A DNA stretch of 64,000 nucleotides from Clostridium sp. UBA4548 (GCF_002387895.1 NZ_DGLI01000002.1:81941-145940), one strand, 5' to 3'; counted from the first letter of the stretch, positions 27,843-37,215 are shown. Numbers and translations: made by a program. Notes: a model not told the origin generated them from the sequence alone.

Positions 27843-29015
27843 CTATACCTCCACGAAATAAGTATCTGGTTTTTCCGGATTAAATATTTCATTAACCCAC
27901 ATAACAGTTACCATATCTGAATCTCCAGTATTTATAATGTTATGAGTATATCCAACTGGAATGTCTACAACTTCAAGCTTTTCTCCACTTACTTTATACT
28001 CAATAACCTCTTCACTATCTATTCTTCTAAATTGAATAATTCCATTACCACTTACAACTAAGAACTTTTCATTCTTTGTATGGTGCCAGTGGTTACCTTT
28101 TGTTATTCCAGGCTTAGATATATTTATAGAAACTTGTCCTCTGTCTGAACTCTTTATAAATTCAGTAAAAGAACCTCTATTATCAACATTCATTTTTAAA
28201 GGATAACTAAACTTATCAACTGGAAGATAACTTAAATAAGTACTATATATATTTTTAGTAAACTCATCTTCTAAATTAGGAACCACTAAGTTCTTTCTAC
28301 TTTCTTTAAATTCACAAAGTTTTCTTGCAATCTCTCCTAATGTAACTTTGAAACTTACTGGTACTTTATGATAAAATTGATTTAATATATCTAATTTCTT
28401 TGCTGCAACAATTTCTTCTAAGGATTCTTCTAATTGTTCATTTTCTTCTACATAAGCTTCCATAGTAGAAATAAATTCTTTAACAACATCCTCAATGTAT
28501 ACTAATTCTAATTCTTTATTTTCATCATTTATAGTTATTTCAAGGTCGTTAGCTATGTTATTGCAAAATGTTGTTACTACTGAGTTATAATTAGGTCTAC
28601 ACCATTTGCCAAACACATTTGGTAATCTAAAGATATATGTTTTAGCTGAATTTCTCTTACTATATTCAATAAGACTTTCTTCAGCTTGTTTTTTACTTAT
28701 TCCGTAAGCATTATTTAACTCGGCTTGTATAGATGATGTAATTAATATTGGTGTGTTTTTATTTAACTCTTCTAATTTATTAATAACTTTTTGTGTTAAT
28801 CCAACATTACCAACTGTAAATTCTTCATCACTTTTAGGTCTATTTATTCCAGCTAAATGAAATATAAAATCTACTTCTTTTAAGTAATTCTCCAATGTTT
28901 CATCATTATCTTCTACATCAAAAGTTTTAACATCTATATCTTTATTTAATTTTAATGTAGCTACTAAGTTTTTGCCTATAAACCCCTTTGCTCCTGTAAT
29001 CAATACCTTTTTCAT
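27843..29015 (-). CDS. capF: Bifunctional UDP-L-FucNAc pathway reductase (CapF/FnlB type)
   Basis: An N-terminal short-chain dehydrogenase domain (VLITGAKGFIGKNLVATL, then FHLAGINRP, and YGISKKQAE with the YxxxK pair) is followed by a C-terminal cupin (KGNHWHHTKNEKFLVVSGNG near residue 305, with metal-binding histidines). This is the CapF architecture: the cupin epimerises C3 of the CapE product and the dehydrogenase reduces the C4 ketone with NADPH. The 390 residues include an acidic insert around 200-220 (EENEQLEESLEEIVAAKK) that looks longer than usual. The gene is intact although its upstream partner capE is broken. Confidence 0.92.
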   Translation of the reverse strand: MKKVLITGAKGFIGKNLVATLKLNKDIDVKTFDVEDNDETLENYLKEVDFIFHLAGINRPKSDEEFTVGNVGLTQKVINKLEELNKNTPILITSSIQAELNNAYGISKKQAEESLIEYSKRNSAKTYIFRLPNVFGKWCRPNYNSVVTTFCNNIANDLEITINDENKELELVYIEDVVKEFISTMEAYVEENEQLEESLEEIVAAKKLDILNQFYHKVPVSFKVTLGEIARKLCEFKESRKNLVVPNLEDEFTKNIYSTYLSYLPVDKFSYPLKMNVDNRGSFTEFIKSSDRGQVSINISKPGITKGNHWHHTKNEKFLVVSGNGIIQFRRIDSEEVIEYKVSGEKLEVVDIPVGYTHNIINTGDSDMVTVMWVNEIFNPEKPDTYFVEV

Positions 29016-29040
29016 TTTTATAATTCCTCTCTTACAGTTA

Positions 29041-30082
29041 CTATTTAGTTAATGCGGCTTCTCTAACTACATACCACATTTCAAGTTCTTCTCTTATATA
29101 ATGAAGTTGTAATAATTTTTCTTTAATTTGCTCTACACTTAAAATCTCAGTGTTATGAGAGTTGTACTCATCTTCTGTAGATAGCTTTTCGTTACCTTCC
29201 ACAAAGTACTTATCATAGTTTAAGTCTCTCTTATCAGCTGACACTCTGAAGCCCCCCCATATCTACAGCTTGCATATATTCTTCTTTAGTTAGAAGTGTT
29301 TCATATAACTTTTCTCCATGACGAGTACCTATTATTTTAATTTCATTATCCGCATCAAATAATTCTTCCATAGCTTGAGCTAAATCTCTTATTGTACTTG
29401 CTGGTGACTTTTGGACCATTATATCTCCAGTTTCAGCATTTTTGAATGCAAACACCACAAGCTCTACTGCTTCATCAAGACTCATCAAGAACCTTGTCAT
29501 TTATGGATTTGTTACTGTTAGTGGTTGTCCGTTTTTTATTCACTCTACGAATAATGGAATAACAGAACCTCTTGAAGCCATAGCATTACCGTATCTAGTA
29601 CCATATATAGTTGTTTTTTCTGGTGATACTGTATTTGATTTTGCTACAAATACCTTTTCCATCATTGCTTTTGAAATCCCCATAGCATTAATAGGATAAG
29701 CAGCTTTATCTGTTGAAAGGCATATTACCTTCTTAACTCCATAATCTATAGCAGCTGTTAACACGTTATCTGTTCCAATTATATTTATCTTAACAGCTTC
29801 TATTGGGAAGAATTCACATGATGGAACTTGTTTAAGAGCTACTGCATGAAAAACATAGTCTATCCCATGCATAGCATTCTTAATATTAGCTAAATACCTA
29901 ACATCACCTATATAAAACTTAATCTTATCGTTTTTATATAGTTTTCTTATATCGTCTTGCTTTTTCTCATCTCTTGAGAAAATACGAATTTCTTTAATAT
30001 CTGTATTTAGAAATCTTTTTAGTACTGCATTACCAAAGGAACCAGTACCTCCAGTAATTAGTAAGGTTTTATCCTTAAACAT
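29041..30082 (-). pseudogene. capE: capE/fnlA (UDP-GlcNAc 4,6-dehydratase/5-epimerase), inactivated
   Basis: Translation from the ATG at 30082 (after GAGGAGTAAAT) matches the intact paralogue at 60616 along its length, but has two in-frame stops and one frameshift. TGA at 29542-29540 falls in the stretch equivalent to FVNQVKEG, and TAA at 29503-29501 replaces a lysine before MTRFLM. Near 29252-29258 a run of seven G on the coding strand moves reading from DMGG into a short wrong frame; removing one base returns to FRVSADKRDLNY. The N-terminal part (TGGTGSFGNAVLKRFL, STDKAAYPINAMG) is well preserved. Three separate lesions argue for a true pseudogene rather than a sequencing error. Confidence 0.93.
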
Positions 30083-30084
30083 AT

Positions 30085-31320
30085 TTACTCCTCTAATATA
30101 TTTTTCATCATATCTACATATTGCTGAGTACACTTTTCTTTTGTGTACTTTTCAAGGAATATCTTTCTGCAATTTTCCCCCATAAGTTTTCTATTATCAT
30201 TATTGATATGTAATTCTTCAATAGCATTTACTAGCTTTCCATGTTCCCCAACTTCCATTGCATATCCACAGTTGTGTTGCTCTAAATCTCTAACTATATC
30301 TGAATTCTTGCCCATTATTGCAATAATAGGTTTACCAGCCATCATATAACTATAAGTTTTACTCGGTACACATAATCCTGTTAACCCATCAGTTAAACTT
30401 ACAAAAAAACAATCACTTATATTTAATGCATCTTCAAAATCTTGTCCGTGTAAAAAATCATATATCGTAACATTATCTAATTTTTCTTCTTTAATAATTT
30501 CTTTAAGCTTACCCATTTTGTTACCGTGACCTGCAAACATAAATTTTATTTTATTGTTATCTTTTAATTGCCTTATAGCATTTACAATAGTGTCCATATC
30601 TTGGCATATACCCATGTTCCCAAAATAAGCTACCACCAAGTTTCCTTCTCCCTTTATGCTCTTTAAAGTAGCATTTTGAATATCATCTCTTTTATTTTGC
30701 TTAATTTTATCCTCAAACCAGTTTGGTATTACTTCTATTTGCTCATTACTTAAAGTTGATCTACAATTTAATAAATAAGTTTTCATTTCACTTGATAATG
30801 CTATAACCTTTTTTAATCTTTTAAAAATTATCTTATTGGCACACTTCATTACTTTGCTTATCATTCCATTCTCTGAAATACTTTTAGTAATATGAGCCAT
30901 TTCTGGATACACATCATAACTAACAAATACTACTTTTGTTCTAAAGAATTTATTAGCCAATGCCGGTATTACTGGAAGTATAGGTGGATTAGAATATACT
31001 ATTACTGATTTATACTTCTTGAATTCACCAAAATTCATTGCTACCTTCATGGTAAATGAAAAGTAATTTATTAGCCTACCTATTGTGTTACTTCTTTTTT
31101 TTTGGCTATATTTTAATCTTTTTATTTCAATATCTTCATATACTTCTTTTAACGGTACTTCATCTGCTAAATTATATTCCTTAGGATACCCACATAAAGC
31201 ACCTACTGAAAAACCTGCTTTTGTTAAAGCAACAGCCGTATCTGTAGGTAACGTAGCAGATGATACATACTCTGGATAAAAAAATTGGCAAAGAAATAGT
31301 ATGTCTTTTTTTTGCTTCAT
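30085..31320 (-). CDS. Glycosyltransferase family 4 (WbuB/CapL-like)
   Basis: A GT-B enzyme of about 411 residues: LFLCQFFYPEYVSSATLPTD at the N-terminus, an acceptor-side amphipathic region, then VAYFGNMGICQDMDTIVNA (near 228) and SKTYSYMMAGKPIIAIMG near residue 325. WbuB-like enzymes commonly neighbour fnlABC/capEFG genes and are thought to add L-FucNAc. The ATG at 31320 with GGGAG upstream is preferred to the TTG just before it. The gene ends two bases before the start of the capE pseudogene. Confidence 0.85.
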   Translation of the reverse strand: MKQKKDILFLCQFFYPEYVSSATLPTDTAVALTKAGFSVGALCGYPKEYNLADEVPLKEVYEDIEIKRLKYSQKKRSNTIGRLINYFSFTMKVAMNFGEFKKYKSVIVYSNPPILPVIPALANKFFRTKVVFVSYDVYPEMAHITKSISENGMISKVMKCANKIIFKRLKKVIALSSEMKTYLLNCRSTLSNEQIEVIPNWFEDKIKQNKRDDIQNATLKSIKGEGNLVVAYFGNMGICQDMDTIVNAIRQLKDNNKIKFMFAGHGNKMGKLKEIIKEEKLDNVTIYDFLHGQDFEDALNISDCFFVSLTDGLTGLCVPSKTYSYMMAGKPIIAIMGKNSDIVRDLEQHNCGYAMEVGEHGKLVNAIEELHINNDNRKLMGENCRKIFLEKYTKEKCTQQYVDMMKNILEE

Positions 31321-31344
31321 CAACGTTTTCTCCCGTTTTAATAT

Positions 31345-32283
31345 TTATCTTGAATAATCTCCCTTCGCATCCCCAAGCCCCTCAACCAAAGAATACTTTT
31401 TCTTATACCTAAGCAGTTTCTCTGCCTTCTCATTAGAAACTATCTTTGTTTCACCTGCCACTGCAAGTTTCTTAATTGGACCAAGTTTTGATGCGATATT
31501 TTTACAAAACCATCCTGGAATATATAATCTGAATGGTTTAATTTCAAAAATGCTACAAATAGCATCTATCATTTCTTTATATCCAAAATCCCCTGATGAA
31601 ATATTAAACACTTCACCATGAAGATTATTTTTACAATCTACATATCTTTTAACTGCTTGTACAATATCTTTTGTGTAAAGTAAAGCTTTTTTGTTAGCTC
31701 CATTACCAATCATAGGAACTATACCTTTTTTGCATAGACCTATTAAGGACTTCATACTACCTTTATCATTTTCTCCATAAACTGATGCTGGTCTAAATAT
31801 GCATACTGCTGTATTACTTTTCTTTGAATCCTCTAATAGATACTGTTCAGCTAAAAGCTTACTCTTACCATAAATACTTTGTGGATTTACTGGTGTATCT
31901 TCCGTTATTAATTTATCTGAAGCTTCATAAACATCATTAGTACTAAAGAACAAAAATCTCTCAACTCCATGTTTTGTACATGCTTCATATAATTTTTTTG
32001 TACCTTTAGCATTAGTATCTATGAATTGCTGCTCTTCTTCTTTGTTTTTAGGCTTCCAATGAACTGCTGCTGCTAAATGCACTACAGTATTAACACCATT
32101 AAGGTTGTTTTCCCATTCTGTGATGTTATTTAAGTTGTTCTTTAAAACAGTTGCTTTATTCTTAAATTTATCAATTTTATCTGTATAAGGATCAACTAAA
32201 ACCAATTCATACTTATCAATAAACTCATTTACTATAGCAATTCCTATCATGCCATTTGCTCCGGTAATCAATACTTTCTTCAT
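31345..32283 (-). CDS. NAD-dependent epimerase/dehydratase (CapN-like 4-ketoreductase candidate)
   Basis: An extended short-chain dehydrogenase of 312 residues: ITGANGMIGIAIVNEF (NAD site), VVHLAAAVHWKP, STNDVYE and the catalytic YGKSK near residue 140. By analogy with S. aureus capsule loci, where CapD makes the 4-keto sugar and CapN reduces it to UDP-D-FucNAc, this enzyme may reduce the product of the membrane dehydratase at 34947; a UDP-sugar 4-epimerase is the alternative. Its start overlaps the deacetylase stop in an ATGA, so translation is probably coupled. Confidence 0.78.
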   Translation of the reverse strand: MKKVLITGANGMIGIAIVNEFIDKYELVLVDPYTDKIDKFKNKATVLKNNLNNITEWENNLNGVNTVVHLAAAVHWKPKNKEEEQQFIDTNAKGTKKLYEACTKHGVERFLFFSTNDVYEASDKLITEDTPVNPQSIYGKSKLLAEQYLLEDSKKSNTAVCIFRPASVYGENDKGSMKSLIGLCKKGIVPMIGNGANKKALLYTKDIVQAVKRYVDCKNNLHGEVFNISSGDFGYKEMIDAICSIFEIKPFRLYIPGWFCKNIASKLGPIKKLAVAGETKIVSNEKAEKLLRYKKKYSLVEGLGDAKGDYSR

Positions 32284-33134
32284 ATCGCCATACCTTCTCT
32301 ATCTATATAATTCTCAAACTTCACAAACTCTACATCCTGCTTCTTAAGCCATTTTATATACTTAATCAACTTTTTCTGTAATGTAGGTCTTCCAACTTGG
32401 AATCTAAAGTAATTTTTCTTACCCATTTTCTTCCCGTTCTCAAGAGTTTCACCAACCACTTCAAAAGGATGTATATAGAATATGAAGTTATCTTCCTTCT
32501 CCCAGTGCTTTTTCATAAAGTACTTCATAAGCCATAGTGGAAATAATCTAAAGTATCCACCACCTGAGATTGGAATAGATTTACCCATTATATCTAATGT
32601 AGGAGTTTCAAACTCATACTTATCTTCTTTTTTATAAACCATGCTTTCAACGTTTTTAAATGATGACATGTCCATTACATTGTAAAGCTTATGCTCTTTG
32701 AATCTTATAAGACTTGCATCATAGTTAAAACCTAAGTCCCATAACACATCAAGTTTTTCATTCTCCATTGAAAAACAAGGTGCTCTATACCCCTTAACAG
32801 GTTCTCCTGTAATTTCTTCAAGAGTTTGCTTTGACTCTCCGATTCTTTTTCTAAACTCTTCTGTTGAAACCTCATAAACTAATTCATGATGCTTTCCATG
32901 GCATGCTATCTCATGACCCATTTGGGCTATTTCTCTAACTACCACTGGATGATCTTTAGCTACTTCTTCAAGTACAAAAACTGTTATATAAACTCCCTCA
33001 TCTGCCATCTTCTTTAGAAACGGTATAACCTGAGGTGCAAATCTTTGTTTTGAGGCAATTATATCTTTATATTCTTTTAGGTATTCAAGGTGATACCACT
33101 CTTCAAGATCCAGTGTAAAAAAATACTTTCTCAT
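32280..33134 (-). CDS. Polysaccharide deacetylase family protein
   Basis: A NodB-fold protein of 284 residues beginning FTLDLEEWYHLEYL. Motifs include the His pair in HEIACHGKHHELVYE (near residue 92), RAPCFS (near 138), and the C-terminal GGGYFRLFPLWLMKY followed by FIFYIHPFEV (near 240), as in the PEP-CTERM/XrtA-associated deacetylase group. It would remove an N-acetyl (or N-formyl) group from a sugar. There is no signal peptide, so it probably acts in the cytoplasm on a sugar nucleotide or lipid-linked glycan. It is joined to its neighbours by ATGA overlaps at both ends. Confidence 0.85.
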   Translation of the reverse strand: MRKYFFTLDLEEWYHLEYLKEYKDIIASKQRFAPQVIPFLKKMADEGVYITVFVLEEVAKDHPVVVREIAQMGHEIACHGKHHELVYEVSTEEFRKRIGESKQTLEEITGEPVKGYRAPCFSMENEKLDVLWDLGFNYDASLIRFKEHKLYNVMDMSSFKNVESMVYKKEDKYEFETPTLDIMGKSIPISGGGYFRLFPLWLMKYFMKKHWEKEDNFIFYIHPFEVVGETLENGKKMGKKNYFRFQVGRPTLQKKLIKYIKWLKKQDVEFVKFENYIDREGMAI

Positions 33135-33910
33135 ATTAAACGCTTCCTTTTAGCTCTAAATTCCTTACCTTGATCTGCTGTAGGCCATGTGAAATATCTA
33201 CCTTCAGATGCAATGTTAGGTCTTCTCTCTAAACTATCAGTTTCCATAGCTTTGATAGCCTTAACCATCATCTCACCACCAACTCTTTTAGTTCTTTCCA
33301 TAAGTTCAAACATTGATTTACAATCACCAATATAAACTTTATCTTGAGCAACTATATCTCCATCATCAATCTTTGCAGACATGTAGTGAACCGTAGCTCC
33401 ACCATATTCTTCTTCATTAAATATGTACCAAAAACTTGGCATACACCCTCTATAATCTGGTAGCAAACTACCATGAACATTTAAAATGCCATACTTTGGA
33501 CATGAAAGTAATGGCTCTTTGATAACTTGAGGAGCTGAAAAAGAAAGAATTACGTCTGGTTTTAACGTTTTTACCTCATTATAAAAATCTTCACTATTTG
33601 AATTGTTAATAACTTTATATGGTATATTGTTCTTTTTAGCTACATGCTCTACTCCACATAAACCATGATATAATTTATAGCCAAATAGCTTGTCTAGCTT
33701 ACCAGCTAATGAACGTAGAACTGTAGCTATACCCATCTTTCCTACTTGAAAGATACCAAACCATTTTATAAAGTCTGATAGTTTATTTTGAAGTGAACTT
33801 TTACATTCAACATTTACTATTTCAAGTACTTCTGAGTTATCAATTATTTTCTGTATATTCTTTGGTATGTAAAATCTATCTTGCTGAGTCATTATTATTA
33901 CTTTTAACAC
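33131..33910 (-). CDS. Formyltransferase-family protein
   Basis: The 259-residue protein has the formyltransferase core: LKPDVILSFSAPQVI (near 115), the catalytic NVHGSLLPDYRG (near 144, Asn-His plus a downstream Asp) and the TVHYMSAKIDDGDIVAQ loop (near 174). Relatives include methionyl-tRNA formyltransferase and sugar N-formyltransferases using 10-formyl-tetrahydrofolate. The locus and the coupled deacetylase favour an amino-sugar substrate. The start is GTG with AGAGGTGA spaced correctly. The N-terminal 90 residues resemble no typical formyltransferase start and may hold specificity. Confidence 0.85.
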   Translation of the reverse strand: MLKVIIMTQQDRFYIPKNIQKIIDNSEVLEIVNVECKSSLQNKLSDFIKWFGIFQVGKMGIATVLRSLAGKLDKLFGYKLYHGLCGVEHVAKKNNIPYKVINNSNSEDFYNEVKTLKPDVILSFSAPQVIKEPLLSCPKYGILNVHGSLLPDYRGCMPSFWYIFNEEEYGGATVHYMSAKIDDGDIVAQDKVYIGDCKSMFELMERTKRVGGEMMVKAIKAMETDSLERRPNIASEGRYFTWPTADQGKEFRAKRKRLI

Positions 33911-34256
33911 TTAATCACCTCTAATCCCTTCCTCATTCGGTACTCACATCGAAACACGTCCGCTTTTGTGTTTTTCAACATCTCACAGGCCCATTAAAAT
34001 TAATAGCTTGCCCACCTTCACAATTTATTTTGTTCAATCAAAATCTTGGTTTTGCCCTCATTACTTTCTTTTTCATGAACTCCACAATTAACCTTCACAT
34101 CCACACAAGTCACAACTTCATGTCCTGGACATACCTTTTATCAGCTTCATACTTTGAAGTTTCACCATTGAGTTTAAGAAATTTCACTATACTACTTTGA
34201 AATTTCTCGTTTATAAATGATTCTCTGTTCCCAAGCTATGTTATAAATAAAATATA
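33911..34256. other. Intergenic region with possible degraded coding remnant
   Basis: No open gene. On the minus strand, short stretches look protein-like across several frames (GHEVVTCVDVKVNCGVH near 34120, then KNTKADVFRCEYRM near 33960), with stops between. This could be a decayed glycosyltransferase but the evidence is weak. Confidence 0.3.
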
Positions 34257-34877
34257 CTAACTTTCAATAGTTTTTTTCTTCTCTTCAAGACTTATAGTTC
34301 CACCTTCAACAATTCCATCTCTCCTTAAAACAGTTACAATAGTTCCAAAAAAGCATCTAACATCCATACTAACTCCTAGATTCTTAACATACTCACCATC
34401 AAGTTTTGCTTTAACTTCAACAGGTAGTTCGTCTCTTCCATTAATCTGCGCCCAACCTGTAAGTCCTGGTGGTATATCGTTTGCACCATACTTATCTCTT
34501 TCCTCTATAAGATCATACTGATTCCATAGGGCAGGCCTTGGTCCAATAATGCTCATTTCCCCAATAAGTATATTCCAAATTTGAGGTAGTTCATCAAGGC
34601 TTGTTTTTCTCAGTAACTTCCCAAATTTAGTAATCCATTGTTCTGGACTCTCAAGCAAATGTGTTGGGGTATCCTGCGGCGTATCTATTCTCATGGTTCT
34701 AAACTTTAATATGTTAAAATGACTCTTATGAATGCCAACTCGCTTTTGTTTAAATAGTATTGGTCCTCTAGAATCTACCTTGATTGCTATAATGAGAATC
34801 ACGAATACTGGAGATAGCATTATTAATCCTATTAATGAAAGAATAATATCTATTAATCTCTTTACTTTTAAATACAT
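34257..34877 (-). CDS. Initiating phosphosugar transferase (CapM/PglC-like)
   Basis: A short bacterial sugar transferase of about 206 residues with one N-terminal membrane/re-entrant helix (about 12-33). The family core follows: GPILFKQKRVG, FNILKFRTMR (basic motif), RKTSLDELPQIWNIL (catalytic Asp-Glu pair), MSIIGPRPAL, and PPGLTGWAQINGRDELP. It transfers a sugar-1-phosphate from a UDP-sugar to undecaprenyl phosphate, starting the repeat unit. With a CapD-type dehydratase next to it, UDP-D-FucNAc or a related diNAc sugar is the likely donor. The ATG at 34877 is preferred over the TTG at 34904. Confidence 0.9.
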   Translation of the reverse strand: MYLKVKRLIDIILSLIGLIMLSPVFVILIIAIKVDSRGPILFKQKRVGIHKSHFNILKFRTMRIDTPQDTPTHLLESPEQWITKFGKLLRKTSLDELPQIWNILIGEMSIIGPRPALWNQYDLIEERDKYGANDIPPGLTGWAQINGRDELPVEVKAKLDGEYVKNLGVSMDVRCFFGTIVTVLRRDGIVEGGTISLEEKKKTIES

Positions 34878-34946
34878 ATCCACAACACTCCAACCTTTAA
34901 ACAATACTTTCTAATAATAAAACCCTTATAAATAATACTTTCAATT

Positions 34947-36830
34947 TTATCCAGCTTCCTTAGTAGCCGCTACCAACTCTTCTGTGTTTCTCCTATAAGT
35001 CGGAACAATTTCTTCAACCTTTTCAGCTACCTTCCACTGGCTTTCTCCATTTATAATTTCCTTTAACTCATTAATTTTCCTCTTTAACTCTTCCATATCG
35101 CTAAAGGTAGGTTGTCCAATAAAGATTTTTTCATGACCTGTTTTTTCTAATCCTTCTTCCGCCATTAAAAGTTCCTCATAAAGCTTTTCTCCAGGTCTTA
35201 ATCCTGTTACTTCTATTTTTATGTCCTTATGTGGTTCAAAGCCTGAAAGCTTTATTAAATCCAGAGCCAAATCATATATCCTTACAGGTTTACCCATGTC
35301 AAGAACAAAAATTTCTCCACCTTTAGCATAGGCTCCAGCTTGAAGTACTAATTGTGCTGCTTCTGGAATTAACATGAAGAATCTAGTTATATTTTTATTT
35401 GTAACAGTTACTGGTCCACCCTCAGCTATTTGCTTTTTAAACAAAGGAATTACAGAGCCGTTGCTTCCAAGTACATTCCCAAATCTCACGGCTACATACT
35501 CAGTGTTACTTATTTTATTTTGGGCTTGTATAATCATTTCACACATTCTCTTGGTAGCACCCATTATATTAGTGGGATTTACTGCCTTATCTGTAGAAAT
35601 TAGCACGAATTTTTTGACTTTATACTCATCTGAACATTCCGCCACATTTAAGGTTCCAAGCACATTGTTTTTTATTGCCTCTGTTGGATTGTATTCCATT
35701 AATGGCACATGTTTATGAGCTGCAGCATGAAAAACTACTTCTGGCTTATGCAGTTCAAATATGCTCTCCAGTCTTTTTCTATCTCTTACTGAGGCTATGA
35801 AAACCTTAAGTTTAAGCTTTGGATATTTTCTTTCAAGTTCCATTTGAAGGTCATATGCATTATTTTCATATATATCAAGTATCATTAACTCCTCTGGATT
35901 AAAGCTCACTATTTGCTTGCAAAGTTCAGCTCCAATAGAACCTCCTCCACCAGTCACTAGCACTTTTTTCCCTGTTAGGTAGTCAGATATGTTTTCATAA
36001 TCAAGCTTTACTTGTTCACGCCCTAATAAATCTTTCACATCCACGTCTCTAATTTGCTTTAACGTCAGACTTTTACCTATTAATTCATAAACTCCTGGTG
36101 CTATCTTTACTTCTACTTTTGTATTGCTACATATCCTTATAATTTCTTTTCTGTCTTCTTCTTTAGCACTTGGCATAGCAATAAGAATTAAATCTATACT
36201 ATAATCTTTTACCAAAGTTTCTATATCGTTTCTACTTCCAAGAACCTTCAGTCCTGATATAGAAGTATTTTTCTTTAAAGGATTGTCATCAACTAACAAT
36301 ATAGGGCTATATCTAATTTGAGAATTCTTTTTTATTTCTCCAATTAAAATGCGAGCTGCTTCTCCAGCCCCTACAATCATAACCCTTTTAAAATTAACTT
36401 TTTCCTTACGGTGAAGGTAAATAACGGTTTTTCTTGCTACTCTAAAGCTGATCCTAAACCCTAAAGAAAATACCATTATAAAAAGTCCTGCTAGTGCTAT
36501 AATCATCTTAGGTAGTTGTGAGTTTAATACCATAGTTTGCACCCCTAAATTCACCATAGTGGCAATCATGCACCCAATAATAGCAATTAAAAATTCCTCT
36601 GTTCCTGCAAATGTCCACAGACTTTCGTATAACTTAAACATTCCAAAGAATATAATATAAATTAAAATAATTACTGGAAGTGACTCTACTATATTTTTTA
36701 TGTGAGCTGAATGCATAAAGTTTTCTGTATTAAAATATCGAATAAAATATGATAGCAGGTAAGAAAAAACTACTATTATCACGTCTACTAAAACTAACAA
36801 TAACTTTTTCTTATAGTTAAGCCTAACCAT
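34947..36830 (-). CDS. Membrane-bound UDP-GlcNAc 4,6-dehydratase (CapD/PglF/WbpM type)
   Basis: A 627-residue protein with four N-terminal membrane helices (about 8-110), a CoA-binding-like nucleotide domain (MIVGAGEAARILIGEI near 150) and a C-terminal dehydratase (VTGGGGSIGAELCKQI near 292). FHAAAHKHVPLME and STDKAVNPTNIMGATK follow, in which Met replaces the usual Tyr of the SDR triad, as in this subfamily. It makes the UDP-4-keto-6-deoxy sugar that is the precursor of D-FucNAc or diNAcBac. It is the first gene of the minus-strand unit, so the upstream 714 bases should hold the promoter. A close paralogue lies at 61692. Confidence 0.92.
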   Translation of the reverse strand: MVRLNYKKKLLLVLVDVIIVVFSYLLSYFIRYFNTENFMHSAHIKNIVESLPVIILIYIIFFGMFKLYESLWTFAGTEEFLIAIIGCMIATMVNLGVQTMVLNSQLPKMIIALAGLFIMVFSLGFRISFRVARKTVIYLHRKEKVNFKRVMIVGAGEAARILIGEIKKNSQIRYSPILLVDDNPLKKNTSISGLKVLGSRNDIETLVKDYSIDLILIAMPSAKEEDRKEIIRICSNTKVEVKIAPGVYELIGKSLTLKQIRDVDVKDLLGREQVKLDYENISDYLTGKKVLVTGGGGSIGAELCKQIVSFNPEELMILDIYENNAYDLQMELERKYPKLKLKVFIASVRDRKRLESIFELHKPEVVFHAAAHKHVPLMEYNPTEAIKNNVLGTLNVAECSDEYKVKKFVLISTDKAVNPTNIMGATKRMCEMIIQAQNKISNTEYVAVRFGNVLGSNGSVIPLFKKQIAEGGPVTVTNKNITRFFMLIPEAAQLVLQAGAYAKGGEIFVLDMGKPVRIYDLALDLIKLSGFEPHKDIKIEVTGLRPGEKLYEELLMAEEGLEKTGHEKIFIGQPTFSDMEELKRKINELKEIINGESQWKVAEKVEEIVPTYRRNTEELVAATKEAG

Positions 36831-37185
36831 TGAACAGCTCCTCTCCCTTTTCCATTAGTTCTTTAATATACTATGTTAAAGAAAACTTAAATATGTAATT
36901 TTATACATAATATTAGTTATTATTATGTTTTTCTACCCCTTTAATAAACACGTTTCTACATATAGAATAATAAAATTGCTAATTAAGCTATTTATCTTAA
37001 TTAACATAAGTAACTTTTCCACGACAACTTCTTAACCTAAACCTAACACTCTCAGCTAAATTTTTTCTTTTACAGTAACTTATTCTCACTTTTCTTTAGT
37101 AAAAGTGGTAACTTAACAATTATACATCGTTTTAAAGACCACTTTCAACACTTTCGACTTTCAATATCATGGTTTTTAAATATAT

Positions 37186-37215
37186 GTTTTTTTTTTGCAA
37201 ATTGAGTTGTATATT
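37186..37215 (+). promoter_or_regulatory. Orphan copy of the Wzz-kinase promoter element
   Basis: G at 37186, ten T, then GTTGTATATT beginning exactly 20 bases after the G, the same geometry as at 3711 and 52212. No plus-strand gene follows. Confidence 0.5.

Noticed and set aside
29540..29542. TGA in capE as selenocysteine or programmed read-through
   Set aside because: A second in-frame stop (TAA) and a frameshift follow, no SECIS-like hairpin is seen, and the intact paralogue has an ordinary residue at this place.
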